DNA of 64,000 bases from Bacteroidota bacterium (GCA_018267965.1 JAFDXK010000002.1:861234-925233), one strand, 5' to 3'. Counted from the stretch's first letter, positions 16,773 through 25,960 are shown. Numbers and translations are program-made. Notes: generated by a model from the sequence alone, not told the origin.

Positions 16773-18158
16773 ATGAAAAAACCTATCCTTTTAGTAGTAC
16801 CAATATTATTGGCTACACAGTCTTTTGCACAAAATCCTTATAGTAAATACTTTTCCGGCGATTTCCACCGCAAAAGATCAGCTACAGTAAATGATATATT
16901 GAAAGCCCAGTTGCATACTGCACAAAATAAAACTACTGCAGGTTATCAACGTGTGGCAGGTACATCATTTTACGTCAATAATAGCAGTGGTACAATTATT
17001 AGTGATTCTGTTGTGTACATGTATAGTGCAGACAGGGGCTCTATGTTTGATTATAATGATATGTCATTCTATAATCAGAATGTTTTGTCAGATACTATGG
17101 TTCGTCGTGGCGATAATGGCTCGTCTGGATTGCAACTAAGCGCAACAGCATCTTCCATTTATACTACAGGTAATTTGCTGGATGTGGCTACAGAATATGC
17201 CGGTACACAGAACAACCCATCTCAAAAAACAATCTATAAAAGAGATGGCTCTGGCAACATCACCACCGAGTATTCGCTTAACTGGAATAGTGCTCAAAAA
17301 AAATGGGACTCATCTTCTCGTATTGTAAGAACCTTCAACAGTTCTAATAAAGTAGCAATGATGATAGGGTACACTTATAACTTAGGTACATGGGTACAGG
17401 ACAATAAGGCTGATTATACTTATGACGGGGCTGGCAATATGATAACAGTTGTTTATTATAACTGGAGCGGCGGCAGTTGGTCTCCGGATTCTCGTCAGAC
17501 TAATTCATATACTACAAGCAATAAAATCAGTACCAATCTTTCTGAATATTATAACGGTTCATCTTGGGAAGCTGACACGCGAGATAGTTTTGGCTATACA
17601 GGCTCTGCTGATTTTTATACTTATGACGAATCTTGGGTTTGGAATTCAGATAGCGTAAGATGGGATAAAGATGCCCTCGAAACAAAGACGTTAGGTTCTA
17701 ACAATCTGCCTGACGTTGTAACCTATTATAGTATAGATTCTGTAACTAATAATTGGGCTCCTGATTTTCAAAATGAGTGGCATTATAATACTTACAACAA
17801 TCCAATATCTGCCGATGGTTCCATTTTCTTTATGGGCACGCCTTTTAATATCACCACTTTCAATTGTTATTACGAAGCTTATTTCGATTTAGGTGTTAAA
17901 GATGCACAGGTATCAAATAATATGGTATTGTACCCTAACCCCGCATCAGATGTGGTGACACTGTCACTTGAAAAAAATACAGGTAATAAATTCAGTGTTG
18001 TCTTCATCAATGCTGTAGGGCAAACAGTGATAAAACAAGATGTTGCTTCTGGTAGTGCAAACATTCAGATATCACAATTGCCGCAAGGTTTATATAAAGT
18101 GATGGTAAAGAACGAGAATAATTCAATAGTTGGAGTTACTTCATTTATAAAGCAATAA
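16773..18158 (+). CDS. Secreted protein with T9SS type A sorting domain
   Basis: A 461-residue exported protein. The signal peptide is KKPILLVVPILLATQSFAQ. The middle is built of repeated YD/RHS-like strands (for example ADYTYDGAGNMITVVYYNW), each with aromatic and Gly-Asn turns. The last 75 residues form a typical type IX secretion sorting domain: VLYPNPASDVVTLSLE, GQTVIKQDV, LPQGLYKVMV. It should be exported by T9SS and attached to or released from the cell surface. No enzymatic domain is recognisable. A terminator follows at once. Confidence 0.85.
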   Translation: MKKPILLVVPILLATQSFAQNPYSKYFSGDFHRKRSATVNDILKAQLHTAQNKTTAGYQRVAGTSFYVNNSSGTIISDSVVYMYSADRGSMFDYNDMSFYNQNVLSDTMVRRGDNGSSGLQLSATASSIYTTGNLLDVATEYAGTQNNPSQKTIYKRDGSGNITTEYSLNWNSAQKKWDSSSRIVRTFNSSNKVAMMIGYTYNLGTWVQDNKADYTYDGAGNMITVVYYNWSGGSWSPDSRQTNSYTTSNKISTNLSEYYNGSSWEADTRDSFGYTGSADFYTYDESWVWNSDSVRWDKDALETKTLGSNNLPDVVTYYSIDSVTNNWAPDFQNEWHYNTYNNPISADGSIFFMGTPFNITTFNCYYEAYFDLGVKDAQVSNNMVLYPNPASDVVTLSLEKNTGNKFSVVFINAVGQTVIKQDVASGSANIQISQLPQGLYKVMVKNENNSIVGVTSFIKQ

Positions 18159-18178
18159 ATAGAAAACTATCACTATCG

Positions 18179-18209
18179 AAAGAGAGGGAGTTAACGCTTC
18201 CTCTCTTTT
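18179..18209 (+). terminator. Intrinsic terminator between convergent genes
   Basis: Stem AAAGAGAGGGAG pairs with CTTCCTCTCTTT (one wobble), loop of 6 nt, followed by TT and an AT-rich stretch. It serves the plus-strand T9SS gene; the T run touches the stop codon of the opposing barrel gene. Confidence 0.8.
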
Positions 18210-20656
18210 TATTTATTAGGGAAGTATGTGAATTTGCAAATCAGGGAGAACATAAAGAATCTGCCTAAACGGTTAGCGCTTCTGTCCTCAAAATAATTAT
18301 CGCCAAACGAACGCTGCACATTCGGATAGTTGTTGAATACATCAAAACCTTGGGCGCGTATATATAACCATGATGGCTTTTTGAATCCTTTTTCAATTGT
18401 GCTGTTTACCAATACAAAATCAGGGTTGTAAGATGCACTGAAGCCTGTATTGTGTATATAATTGACAAAATAGATAAAGCGTATTTTATGCGGAAGTGTG
18501 AATGTGCCGTTCAATGAAGTGGTATGTGTTTCCAGTATATTGGTAGTGTTTGTGGCACTATTATAAGAGTTCATTCTATAGCTATAGCTTACTTCTCCTT
18601 CGAACAACTCGTTTATTGTCAATACGAATTTTGTGGATGGGGTAATATTGTAGCTCGGTATGGTTTGCATTACACCATTAGTCACTACAATATTGTTTGT
18701 TGTTGAGGCATTGAACGAAATATTTTGCTTCAGCCATTTAGTAAGTTTTGTACTCATGCCCAGGCTGGCATAAAAACTATTAAACCCGTTTGCGTTGATA
18801 TAAGTAGTAACACGACGGCTGGCGGTGATATCTGTCTTGTTAATAATTTTATTATCAATTTGGTTATAAGAAACCCATGTCCAAATGCTGGTATTGCCGT
18901 TTTTGGTGTTGTAATTGTAGTCAAGATAAATGTAATGACTTGTTTCGGGCAATAAAGCCGTATTTCCCAATATTATATTCAGACTGTCTCTGTAGTCTGG
19001 CATTGGTTGCAATTGTGTAATATAGGGTTGACGAATGCTTACGTTATAATTTATAGTCACATTCGAGAAGTCTGAGAAATTATAAGTGGCCGACATCCCC
19101 GGCGTATAGTTCATGCCTGATTGCGGCAATTTTATAGTGCGCTCGTTTTGATTTTGGATGATATCTCTTTTAAAAGGTTGCACTTCAAGTCTGATATTGG
19201 CACGTACTTTTTTTGTAGACAGTTGGTAGGTGAGACCAATATTGTGTTCCGTGTTATGGGTGTCATACTCTCTTGTCTGGTTGGTGTCAACAGTCTTTGT
19301 ATTGTTGCTCACATTCCACACATTTCGATTGTTTTCAGTCTGATTGTAAGTGTTGGCATACCTGAAGTTGATTGTATGCCATTTGGCAATTAACTTACTG
19401 TATTGCAATCCGATATTGCTGTAAAAAGTATTCTTGTCTTCTGCAATAGTGTTGACAGTATTTGTCTGAGATACGGGATGAAAATATTGGTTTTGATAGT
19501 TGTTGTCTCCTGTATTATTATCCTTGTTGTATCGCACATTCACATTTGCGATAAGCGCGCCTAATTCATCTCTGAAACGTTTGCGATAAGAGTTGTTCAG
19601 GTTCATTCCATACCCTTCTGATTGACTTTCAACATCAGTGCCGCGCACAAAACTTAGATTGTCAGTAGTGTTGTATGATGTCTCATCATGTCCTTTATTC
19701 GCTGCAGCATTTTTTTTGTAAGACAATCCGGCTTCTGTTGTCAGCGTGCTGGTGCTGTCTATCGTCAATTCGGATTTTACATTCAGCTTGTGGTTATTAG
19801 ACTTGTTATTGGTATTGTTATTTTGTTGAAGCAATAATGAGCTGTCTCCGGGCAGGTATGTATTACGGAATACGGTTTGTGATTGAGCGTTATCAGTAAA
19901 ATAGGCATCATAATTTCCGCTCAGTTTTAGTTTTGTACCAATGTCATTACTGAAGCTTATATTGGCCACCCTTCTGGTTGTAGTACCTGTAGCACTTGGC
20001 GTTGATGCCCTGGTATTATCTGCATTACCACTATTGGTAATACCTACATCCTGCAATCCTGTATTATTTGCTTTGGCAATCACAGTTACACGGTTGCTAT
20101 GATCCATGTAGTTGGTAAATGTGCCAGCCTGGTAAGTGTTTTTAGTTCCCAGTCCACCAATTAGCTGCCCATAAATGCCCTGCTCATAATTTTTTTTGAT
20201 CTTCAGGTTGAGCATTTTTTCCTTAGTGCCTGTTTTGATACCGGTGAACTGTGTCTCCTCGTCATACCAATCTGCCAGTTGCATTTTTTCAAGTACCTGT
20301 GCAGGCATATTTTGGGTAAGGGTTCGCATATCGTCAGTGGTATACATCTTACCGTTAACAAATATTTTTGTTACCTCTTTACCATTCACCATTATTTTAC
20401 CGTCACTTGTTATTTCAACACCCGGTAATCTTTTTAAAACATCTTCGGCGGTAGCATTGGGGTTTTTTGTTAGTGAGTCAACAGTATAAGTAACTGTATC
20501 ACCTTTTATTCTAACTGATGTCTTTGCAGAAACTACCACACTTTCCATATTCGTAGTGTCTTTAGTAGATACACGTCGGGTACTATCTGCTTTTTGAGCA
20601 AACATAGTAAGGGGGGTAATAAATACAAGGAGTAGGTATAAAAACCTGTTTTTCAT
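18209..20656 (-). CDS. Outer-membrane beta-barrel protein, TonB-receptor-like (OMP_b-brl_3 type)
   Basis: An 815-residue outer-membrane protein. The signal peptide is followed by a plug-like domain (NPNATAEDVLKRLPGVEIT, then GKIMVNGKEVTKIFVNGK), which is typical of the Bacteroidota barrel family related to TonB-dependent receptors. From about residue 165 to the end there are regular amphipathic strands rich in Asn, Thr and Tyr. The carboxypeptidase-regulatory-like N-terminal domain seen in many homologues is absent or very short. No SusD partner is next to it, so a glycan-uptake role is not supported. I chose the ATG at 20656. The cargo is unknown. Confidence 0.87.
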   Translation of the reverse strand: MKNRFLYLLLVFITPLTMFAQKADSTRRVSTKDTTNMESVVVSAKTSVRIKGDTVTYTVDSLTKNPNATAEDVLKRLPGVEITSDGKIMVNGKEVTKIFVNGKMYTTDDMRTLTQNMPAQVLEKMQLADWYDEETQFTGIKTGTKEKMLNLKIKKNYEQGIYGQLIGGLGTKNTYQAGTFTNYMDHSNRVTVIAKANNTGLQDVGITNSGNADNTRASTPSATGTTTRRVANISFSNDIGTKLKLSGNYDAYFTDNAQSQTVFRNTYLPGDSSLLLQQNNNTNNKSNNHKLNVKSELTIDSTSTLTTEAGLSYKKNAAANKGHDETSYNTTDNLSFVRGTDVESQSEGYGMNLNNSYRKRFRDELGALIANVNVRYNKDNNTGDNNYQNQYFHPVSQTNTVNTIAEDKNTFYSNIGLQYSKLIAKWHTINFRYANTYNQTENNRNVWNVSNNTKTVDTNQTREYDTHNTEHNIGLTYQLSTKKVRANIRLEVQPFKRDIIQNQNERTIKLPQSGMNYTPGMSATYNFSDFSNVTINYNVSIRQPYITQLQPMPDYRDSLNIILGNTALLPETSHYIYLDYNYNTKNGNTSIWTWVSYNQIDNKIINKTDITASRRVTTYINANGFNSFYASLGMSTKLTKWLKQNISFNASTTNNIVVTNGVMQTIPSYNITPSTKFVLTINELFEGEVSYSYRMNSYNSATNTTNILETHTTSLNGTFTLPHKIRFIYFVNYIHNTGFSASYNPDFVLVNSTIEKGFKKPSWLYIRAQGFDVFNNYPNVQRSFGDNYFEDRSANRLGRFFMFSLICKFTYFPNK

Positions 20657-20728
20657 CTGCAACACAGCCGGTGATTGCTCAAAATAAGCAATATCTCAAA
20701 GAAAGCTTTGTATATAAAAAGCTAATAT

Positions 20729-22684
20729 TTAGTGAATAACCTGAAGTTTCAACGATTTCCTGCCTTTAGCCGATGTAATATTCACAAAATACATACCCGG
20801 CATTAGTTCATTTGTATTCAGGCGTACTTCATTTTTTCCTGTTTCAAAATAATCGTTTGCCACATCCGCTACCATCTTACCGCTGATATCCATAATACAG
20901 ATATGCATCTTTTCTCTGCCGTCATTATAGAATTGCAGTATAGATATTTCATTGCCGGGGTTGGGATATACAAACGCACTGGCATAGGGGTCTTCTATTT
21001 TATTTACCGGCAGGTAGAATAAGACCTTATTGCTATTGAGTACTGTGCTATCATCATTCCTGAAGAGAAAGACATTAGCTCGCAATCTGTTCCTGTTCCA
21101 CCCCAAAGTTAAAGCGGTGGAGAAGTTGATAGGATATACCTGGTCGTGTACTAAAGTTTGCGGCAAATTAGGTTGCCCATCGAAAGACGGAAGCATCGCC
21201 CTCACAACATATTGATATGCTATATCCTTGGCTGGTATTACAATCGGTTTGTTCTCATAGCCACCAAATGGAACTGCTCCGGGCCATGCATAACCATTCT
21301 TTTGGTCCCAGCCCTGTCCTTCTCCTTTCACATCATCTTCCGTTATGGCAAGTATCAATCTGAAATCACCTGTTAAGTCAATCGCAGGTTGCACGTATGA
21401 ATCAATACGTAGACTGTCACCATCTATCTTAGCTTCAATGCCAATATTAGCATAGCCAAATTGTTGTTGCATTGTTTTTATCGTGCTCAACAATACCCCG
21501 GGCTCTTCGTTGATGTGCCTGTCAAGAAGATTGTAGGTAACAAATGCCTGCCTTAGGTTGTATATGTAATCGCTATAGTCTTGTAGTGCCATTGGGTCTA
21601 CATCGTGCACTGCCAATTGGCAAACATTTAAGCCTGCACTGTCAATTTGTTTAGAAAGCACAAACCCGCGTGGACTCCAAAAATTCCATGTTCCTGTTCC
21701 TTGCTCCAACAGCACCAGTTTATTAGGTATAAATGAAGCTCCTCTTACCACGACATTTGCGCTATCGTTATAATGAATATTATCTCCAGCTGTTGTTACC
21801 CATGCTTTTACAATATGGTTTCCGAATGATGTTATCGTATCAGGTATTTTATGTGCTATTGCTTTTTCAGTAAAAGTTGGAACGTCTATGCCTTTTAGCG
21901 AATCGGTCTTTATATCTCCGTTGTCCAGTTTATAATACAACACACAATTATGAATAGTGTCAACGCCTGCATTATATAGTTTAAATGTGTGCACGGTGCC
22001 TTTATTGATGACACCATAATTCCCCGCGGTATCAAATGGAGATACAGCTATAAGTTTTAGATCAGTATCTGCAGGTTCAAATATTTCAACATTATCAACT
22101 GCCCATCCTGTAAGCGAACCGCCATTGTCGCTATATCTGAATCCAATTCTCACATCACTGAAACTTTTATAAACACTAATATCCAGCATATAAGTTGCCA
22201 TATCATTAGCATCAGGATTAGCTATCATATTTTCTAATACTGTCCAGTTATTACCTCCATCTATAGATATTTCAACAGTAGCTTTTTCTGTGTGTATGCC
22301 ATCAGTATGTTTTAGAAAGTAGGAGTCGTGCTTTATCCATATTCTATTATGCCCGGTAAAATCGATAGGCTTGGTGTACATTAAGACATTGCTGTTATTG
22401 ATATTAAACCCTGGTTTGCCCACACAGTCTCCAATACCTGCCATATGCTTGTAAGAAATATTTCTGGGTGCGGTATTACCCAGACAAGTGTTCGTATCAC
22501 TACCTGTAACCATATACATCAACCCTGCCTCCCAGGCATTTGGACCTGTATGTTGAGTAGTATTCCAGGCAGTTATTTTGTAGGAAGTATATTTCTCAAA
22601 GTTTTCTTTGAAAAGGTAAGTTTGCCCGTGAAGGGCATTTATTGACAAGCTGATAAGCAGAATAAGGGTAGCAAAACGCTTCAT
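20729..22684 (-). CDS. Secreted T9SS protein with a cysteine-less Omp28-like domain
   Basis: A 651-residue exported protein. After the signal peptide (LILLISLSINALHG) comes a jelly-roll-like adhesion module (residues 25-205, ending GWAVDNVEIFEP), then an immunoglobulin-like stretch, then an Omp28-type thioredoxin-fold region from about residue 320. Its motif reads LLEQGTGTWNFWSPRG, where Omp28 proteins normally have GTWCGWCPRG; both cysteines are replaced (N334 and S337). The C-terminus is a T9SS sorting domain (FVYPNPGNEISILQFY, LMPGMYFVNI). It probably acts at the surface as a binding rather than redox protein. Confidence 0.83.
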   Translation of the reverse strand: MKRFATLILLISLSINALHGQTYLFKENFEKYTSYKITAWNTTQHTGPNAWEAGLMYMVTGSDTNTCLGNTAPRNISYKHMAGIGDCVGKPGFNINNSNVLMYTKPIDFTGHNRIWIKHDSYFLKHTDGIHTEKATVEISIDGGNNWTVLENMIANPDANDMATYMLDISVYKSFSDVRIGFRYSDNGGSLTGWAVDNVEIFEPADTDLKLIAVSPFDTAGNYGVINKGTVHTFKLYNAGVDTIHNCVLYYKLDNGDIKTDSLKGIDVPTFTEKAIAHKIPDTITSFGNHIVKAWVTTAGDNIHYNDSANVVVRGASFIPNKLVLLEQGTGTWNFWSPRGFVLSKQIDSAGLNVCQLAVHDVDPMALQDYSDYIYNLRQAFVTYNLLDRHINEEPGVLLSTIKTMQQQFGYANIGIEAKIDGDSLRIDSYVQPAIDLTGDFRLILAITEDDVKGEGQGWDQKNGYAWPGAVPFGGYENKPIVIPAKDIAYQYVVRAMLPSFDGQPNLPQTLVHDQVYPINFSTALTLGWNRNRLRANVFLFRNDDSTVLNSNKVLFYLPVNKIEDPYASAFVYPNPGNEISILQFYNDGREKMHICIMDISGKMVADVANDYFETGKNEVRLNTNELMPGMYFVNITSAKGRKSLKLQVIH

Positions 22685-22806
22685 ACGTACCGTTTGATAT
22701 AAATATACGGCGTATACATCTGTGTTTTTCTAATGGAATTGTCATATTTATCCGAACTCATTAGAATATTTTCTGCTATTTCCTTTTTTACTTTCAAATA
22801 TCTGCT

Positions 22807-22814
22807 TACCTTTG
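22807..22814 (+). promoter_or_regulatory. Bacteroidota -7 promoter box for the rpsF operon
   Basis: TACCTTTG is a strong match to TAnnTTTG. It lies about 98 bp before the rpsF ATG, so the operon has a leader of roughly 90 nt. Confidence 0.7.
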
Positions 22815-22819
22815 CACTC

Positions 22820-22912
22820 CCCAGAAACAGTTCGGCTGTTCTGCCTTCGGGCCGGATATCCAAGCGTTGCTGCCGGACGGTTGGGTTTATTTTTTAACTA
22901 TTTAATTTTTTT
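22820..22912 (+). promoter_or_regulatory. Structured rpsF leader, candidate S6:S18 autoregulatory element
   Basis: The leader holds a GC-rich block (about 22831-22880) in an otherwise AT-rich intergenic space. It contains GCC-TTCG-GGC, a stem capped by a UUCG tetraloop, and two CCGGA segments. S6:S18-binding leaders are known before rpsF in many phyla; whether this one matches that consensus I cannot verify by eye. Confidence 0.4.
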
Positions 22913-23269
22913 ATGGCAACACAAAACCAAAGCTACGAGCTGATGGTCATCTTTACGCCGGTATTGGCAGAAGATGAGTTCAAGGCAGCTCAGAAGAAGT
23001 TTGCAGACTTCATCAAAGAGAATGGTGGTAAAGTAACACACCAGGATGCATGGGGCTTACGTTCACTCGCTTATCCCATCGCTAAAAAAACTACAGGCCT
23101 TTATTGGGTAATGGAGTTTGAAGCTCCTACAGACGTTAACGCGAAACTGGAGATCCAGATGAACCGTGATGAAAACATCATGCGCCACATGGTTACCCGT
23201 TTAGATAAATACGCTGTAGCCTACAACAACAGGAAACGTAATAAGGTAACTGAAACTGCAAACGCGTAA
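22913..23269 (+). CDS. rpsF: 30S ribosomal protein S6
   Basis: A 118-residue S6, a protein of the 30S platform that binds 16S rRNA as a heterodimer with S18. YELMVIFTPVLAEDEF at the N-terminus and WGLRSLAYPIAKKTTGLYWVMEF in the middle are typical. It is first in the rpsF-rpsR-rplI operon, 18 bp before rpsR. A promoter and a structured leader precede it. Confidence 0.97.
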   Translation: MATQNQSYELMVIFTPVLAEDEFKAAQKKFADFIKENGGKVTHQDAWGLRSLAYPIAKKTTGLYWVMEFEAPTDVNAKLEIQMNRDENIMRHMVTRLDKYAVAYNNRKRNKVTETANA

Positions 23270-23287
23270 TCTCTAAAAACAAAGACA

Positions 23288-23554
23288 ATGGCTAAGCAAA
23301 ACGATATTAAATTCCTCACGTCTACACGTGTTGAAAAACGCCAGAAAAAATACTGTCGTTTCAAAAAAATGGGTATCAGGTACATCGATTATAAAGATGC
23401 TGAATTCCTGAAAAAATTCGTGAACGAACAAGGTAAAATGCTCCCTCGCCGCATTACCGGTAACTCTCTGAAGTTCCAGCGCAAAGTAGCACATGCTGTA
23501 AAAAAGGCTCGCCAAATGGCATTGATGCCTTATGTTACTGACCTTTTAAAATAA
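23288..23554 (+). CDS. rpsR: 30S ribosomal protein S18
   Basis: An 88-residue S18, the partner of S6 on the 30S platform. The core [16 protein letters not shown] and [16 protein letters not shown] are characteristic. It lies in the middle of the rpsF-rpsR-rplI operon, with only 4 bp to rplI. Confidence 0.97.
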   Translation: MAKQNDIKFLTSTRVEKRQKKYCRFKKMGIRYIDYKDAEFLKKFVNEQGKMLPRRITGNSLKFQRKVAHAVKKARQMALMPYVTDLLK

Positions 23555-23558
23555 AATC

Positions 23559-24005
23559 ATGCAAGTAATATTAATTAAAGACGTAGACAACCTGGGCAGT
23601 GCCCATGAGCTGGTAGAAGTAAGGCCGGGATATGCCCGCAACTACCTAATACCTCAAAAATTTGCTGTTGAAGCTAGCGGCGGTAACCTGAAAACAATGC
23701 AGGAACGCCAAAAGCAAATGGCTAAGCGCGAAGCGAAGCTGATGGCAGAAATAGCTAAGGTTACTGAAGTACTGAAAGCATCTCCTGTTAAATTAGGTGC
23801 TAAAACAGGTACTAGTGGTAAGATTTTCGGTTCAGTTACATCTATCCAATTGGCTCGTGCTATCCGCGAACAAAAAGGATATGAGATTGACCGTCGCCGT
23901 ATCAGTCTTGTTGGCGATGTAAAAGAAATCGGTACACATAAAGCGCAAATTGATTTCGGTAAAGACAACGTTCTTGAAATCGATTTCGAAGTAGTAGGCG
24001 AATAA
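23559..24005 (+). CDS. rplI: 50S ribosomal protein L9
   Basis: A 148-residue L9 with the two-domain dumbbell layout: an N-terminal rRNA-binding domain (VILIKDVDNLGSAHELVEVRPGYARNYLIP is its expected pattern, seen at residues 2-32), a long helix rich in Lys and Met, and a C-terminal domain with GKIFGSVTS. It is last in its operon and is followed by a clear terminator. Confidence 0.97.
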   Translation: MQVILIKDVDNLGSAHELVEVRPGYARNYLIPQKFAVEASGGNLKTMQERQKQMAKREAKLMAEIAKVTEVLKASPVKLGAKTGTSGKIFGSVTSIQLARAIREQKGYEIDRRRISLVGDVKEIGTHKAQIDFGKDNVLEIDFEVVGE

Positions 24006-24026
24006 TTTACATTACTACATATCTCT

Positions 24027-24060
24027 TAAGGGTTACCAATCTGGTAACCCTTATTTATTT
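24027..24060 (+). terminator. Intrinsic terminator after rplI
   Basis: A perfect 11-bp stem (TAAGGGTTACC with GGTAACCCTTA), loop AATCT, followed by TTTATTT. It ends the ribosomal-protein operon 22 bp past the stop. Confidence 0.9.
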
Positions 24061-24116
24061 ACATCAACTATAACATAATCCTATCCGTATATTAGGTTGG
24101 TATCATATCAAAAATG

Positions 24117-24124
24117 TACCTTTG
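24117..24124 (+). promoter_or_regulatory. Bacteroidota -7 promoter box for panD
   Basis: TACCTTTG, with a TTG at 24097-24099 17 bp upstream as a possible -33 element. It ends 7 bp before the panD ATG, so the mRNA would be nearly leaderless. It also rules out the in-frame upstream ATG at 24114. Confidence 0.65.
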
Positions 24125-24131
24125 CGCCGCT

Positions 24132-24476
24132 ATGCAAATAGAAGTATTGAAGTCTAAGCTGCATCATGTAAAGATTACTGAGGCCAATCTTAATTACATT
24201 GGTAGTATTACCATTGACGAAGATTTAATGGATGCTGCCAACCTCATAGAGAATGAAAAAGTGCAGGTGCTTAGCATGAACAATGGCGCGAGGCTCGAAA
24301 CTTATGTTATCAGGGGCAAACGTGGCAGTGGTATGATATGCATGAACGGCCCGGCAGCGCATCGCATCTCTGTTGGTGATACTGTTATCGTCATTTCTTA
24401 CGCTCACATGGATTTTGAAGCTGCCAAGCAGTTCAAGCCAACGATCATCTTCCCGAAAGAGGGTAATAAACTATAA
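24132..24476 (+). CDS. panD: Aspartate 1-decarboxylase
   Basis: This enzyme decarboxylates aspartate to beta-alanine for pantothenate and coenzyme A synthesis, and is made as a proenzyme that cleaves itself. The 114-residue length is standard. [20 protein letters not shown] opens the protein, and the self-cleavage site sits in [10 protein letters not shown], where the Ser after Gly becomes the pyruvoyl group. [14 protein letters not shown] and [20 protein letters not shown] segments follow. It probably forms a short operon with the flippase-like gene 17 bp downstream and rfaE2. Start chosen at the ATG at 24132. Confidence 0.96.
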   Translation: MQIEVLKSKLHHVKITEANLNYIGSITIDEDLMDAANLIENEKVQVLSMNNGARLETYVIRGKRGSGMICMNGPAAHRISVGDTVIVISYAHMDFEAAKQFKPTIIFPKEGNKL

Positions 24477-24492
24477 ATCATATCTTTATAGC

Positions 24493-25491
24493 ATGAAGAA
24501 AAAGACACTGCTAACGATATTGCAGTATGTCGTTTTTTTGGGGTTAGGTATTGGTATCATTTACTGGATGTTCAGTAAAATGACTGCCCAGCAAATCACC
24601 CTGATGTTCGATTCCATTAAGCAAACCCGCCTGTGGATGCTCGTCCCTATTTTTATCGTAGGCTTTTTATCGCATTGGTTCCGTGCACTGAGATGGAAAC
24701 TAATGCTCGAACCCTTAGATATCAGGCCCAAAACCAGCAATACCTTTTTTGCTGTAATGATAGGTTATATGACCAACCTCGCGTTACCACGTGCAGGTGA
24801 GGTAGCTAAGTGTACGGTATTAGCTCGCTACGAAAAAGTACCTGCTGATAAAATGATTGGCACCATTGTTGCCGAACGAGCGTTCGATGTATTATGCCTT
24901 GCATTGATTACAGTGTTGGCATTTGCATTGGCTACAGACATTGTAGGCAAAATTGTGCATGATACCTTTGGTGGTGCTGCCAGCAATGTTACATTATATG
25001 TGGTGTTAGTTGTAGGCTTGGTCTTAGGTATTCTTACTCTTGTTATTATTTATAAAAAATACAGCCATACAGCTATTGGCAAGTTCATCAAAGGATTGGC
25101 AGAAGGTGTAGCATCCATTTTCTTGCTGAAAAAACGATTCATGTTTATTGTTTACTCTGTATTGATATGGACTATGTATTGGCTGCAAATCGTTTTAGGG
25201 TTTATGAGCCTTCCGTCTACTGAAGAACTTTCTTTAGTTACGGCATTAGTTGTACTTATTGTCGGTAGCGTAGGTATTATCGCTACACCCGGTGGCATAG
25301 GTGCATATCCGGCATTAGTAGCAGGTGCTTTATCTTTTTATGGCATAGATGCCAGTACACACGGACAGGCATTCGGTTGGGTGTCATGGTTCGTGCAGGT
25401 GGGTGTTGTTTTAGTTTTAGGTGCACTTTCTTTAATACTTTTACCAATCATTAACCGTACGCCTCACAATGCACAAACTTCAGTGGATTGA
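24493..25491 (+). CDS. Lysylphosphatidylglycerol synthase-TM/UPF0104 flippase-like membrane protein
   Basis: A 332-residue integral membrane protein with about eight hydrophobic spans. HWFRALRWKLMLEP, MIGYMTNLALPRAGEVAKC and VAERAFDVLCL are hallmarks of the family whose members resemble the flippase half of MprF. The substrate is probably a lipid or lipid-linked molecule, but no synthase domain is attached. It follows panD by 17 bp and overlaps rfaE2 by 23 bp, suggesting translational coupling with nucleotide-heptose synthesis. The start is the ATG at 24493; upstream in-frame codons lie within panD. Confidence 0.88.
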   Translation: MKKKTLLTILQYVVFLGLGIGIIYWMFSKMTAQQITLMFDSIKQTRLWMLVPIFIVGFLSHWFRALRWKLMLEPLDIRPKTSNTFFAVMIGYMTNLALPRAGEVAKCTVLARYEKVPADKMIGTIVAERAFDVLCLALITVLAFALATDIVGKIVHDTFGGAASNVTLYVVLVVGLVLGILTLVIIYKKYSHTAIGKFIKGLAEGVASIFLLKKRFMFIVYSVLIWTMYWLQIVLGFMSLPSTEELSLVTALVVLIVGSVGIIATPGGIGAYPALVAGALSFYGIDASTHGQAFGWVSWFVQVGVVLVLGALSLILLPIINRTPHNAQTSVD

Positions 25492-25960
25492 GAATAAGAT
25501 TTTAGACGCATCGTCTTTGCAGCGCCATATTAATATGTGGCGTTCTGTCGGCAAGAAGATTGTCTTTACAAATGGTTGTTTCGATATACTGCACCACGGG
25601 CATTTAGATTTATTGGCTAAAGCTGCAGATTTTGGTAACATTCTCATCGTTGGCCTGAATGCTGACGCTTCTGTAAAACGATTAAAGGGGGAAGAACGTC
25701 CCATCAATCACGAGAAAGACCGTGCATTTCAGCTGGCATCGTTATTATGTGTTGATGCAGTGTGTTATTTTGATGAAGATACCCCTGAAGCACTTATTAA
25801 GATGATCAAACCCGATGTGCTCGTCAAAGGTGGAGATTATAATATCAATACCATCGTAGGTGCCGATACAGTATTAGCTAACGGAGGCAAAGTAGAAATT
25901 GTACCTTTTGTGCAGGGATATTCCACTACACAGCTGATAGAGAATATTAAGAAATTGTAA
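25469..25960 (+). CDS. rfaE2: D-glycero-beta-D-manno-heptose 1-phosphate adenylyltransferase
   Basis: A 163-residue nucleotidyltransferase that makes ADP-heptose from heptose 1-phosphate and ATP, for lipopolysaccharide core or other glycoconjugates. The cytidylyltransferase-fold motif GCFDILHHGHLDLL (HxGH) is intact, with GLNADASVKRLKG, DTPEALIKMIKPDVLVKGGD and FVQGYSTTQLIENI. It corresponds to the C-terminal half of HldE as a separate protein; the kinase half is not nearby. Its start overlaps the flippase-like gene by 23 bp. Confidence 0.93.
   Translation: MHKLQWIENKILDASSLQRHINMWRSVGKKIVFTNGCFDILHHGHLDLLAKAADFGNILIVGLNADASVKRLKGEERPINHEKDRAFQLASLLCVDAVCYFDEDTPEALIKMIKPDVLVKGGDYNINTIVGADTVLANGGKVEIVPFVQGYSTTQLIENIKKL

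Noticed and set aside
22681..22863. 60-codon minus-strand open frame upstream of rpsF
   Set aside because: It covers the rpsF promoter and leader, and the translation has no recognisable features.
24114..24131. Upstream in-frame ATG for panD
   Set aside because: It overlaps the TACCTTTG promoter box and adds residues not seen in PanD proteins; homology starts at 24132.
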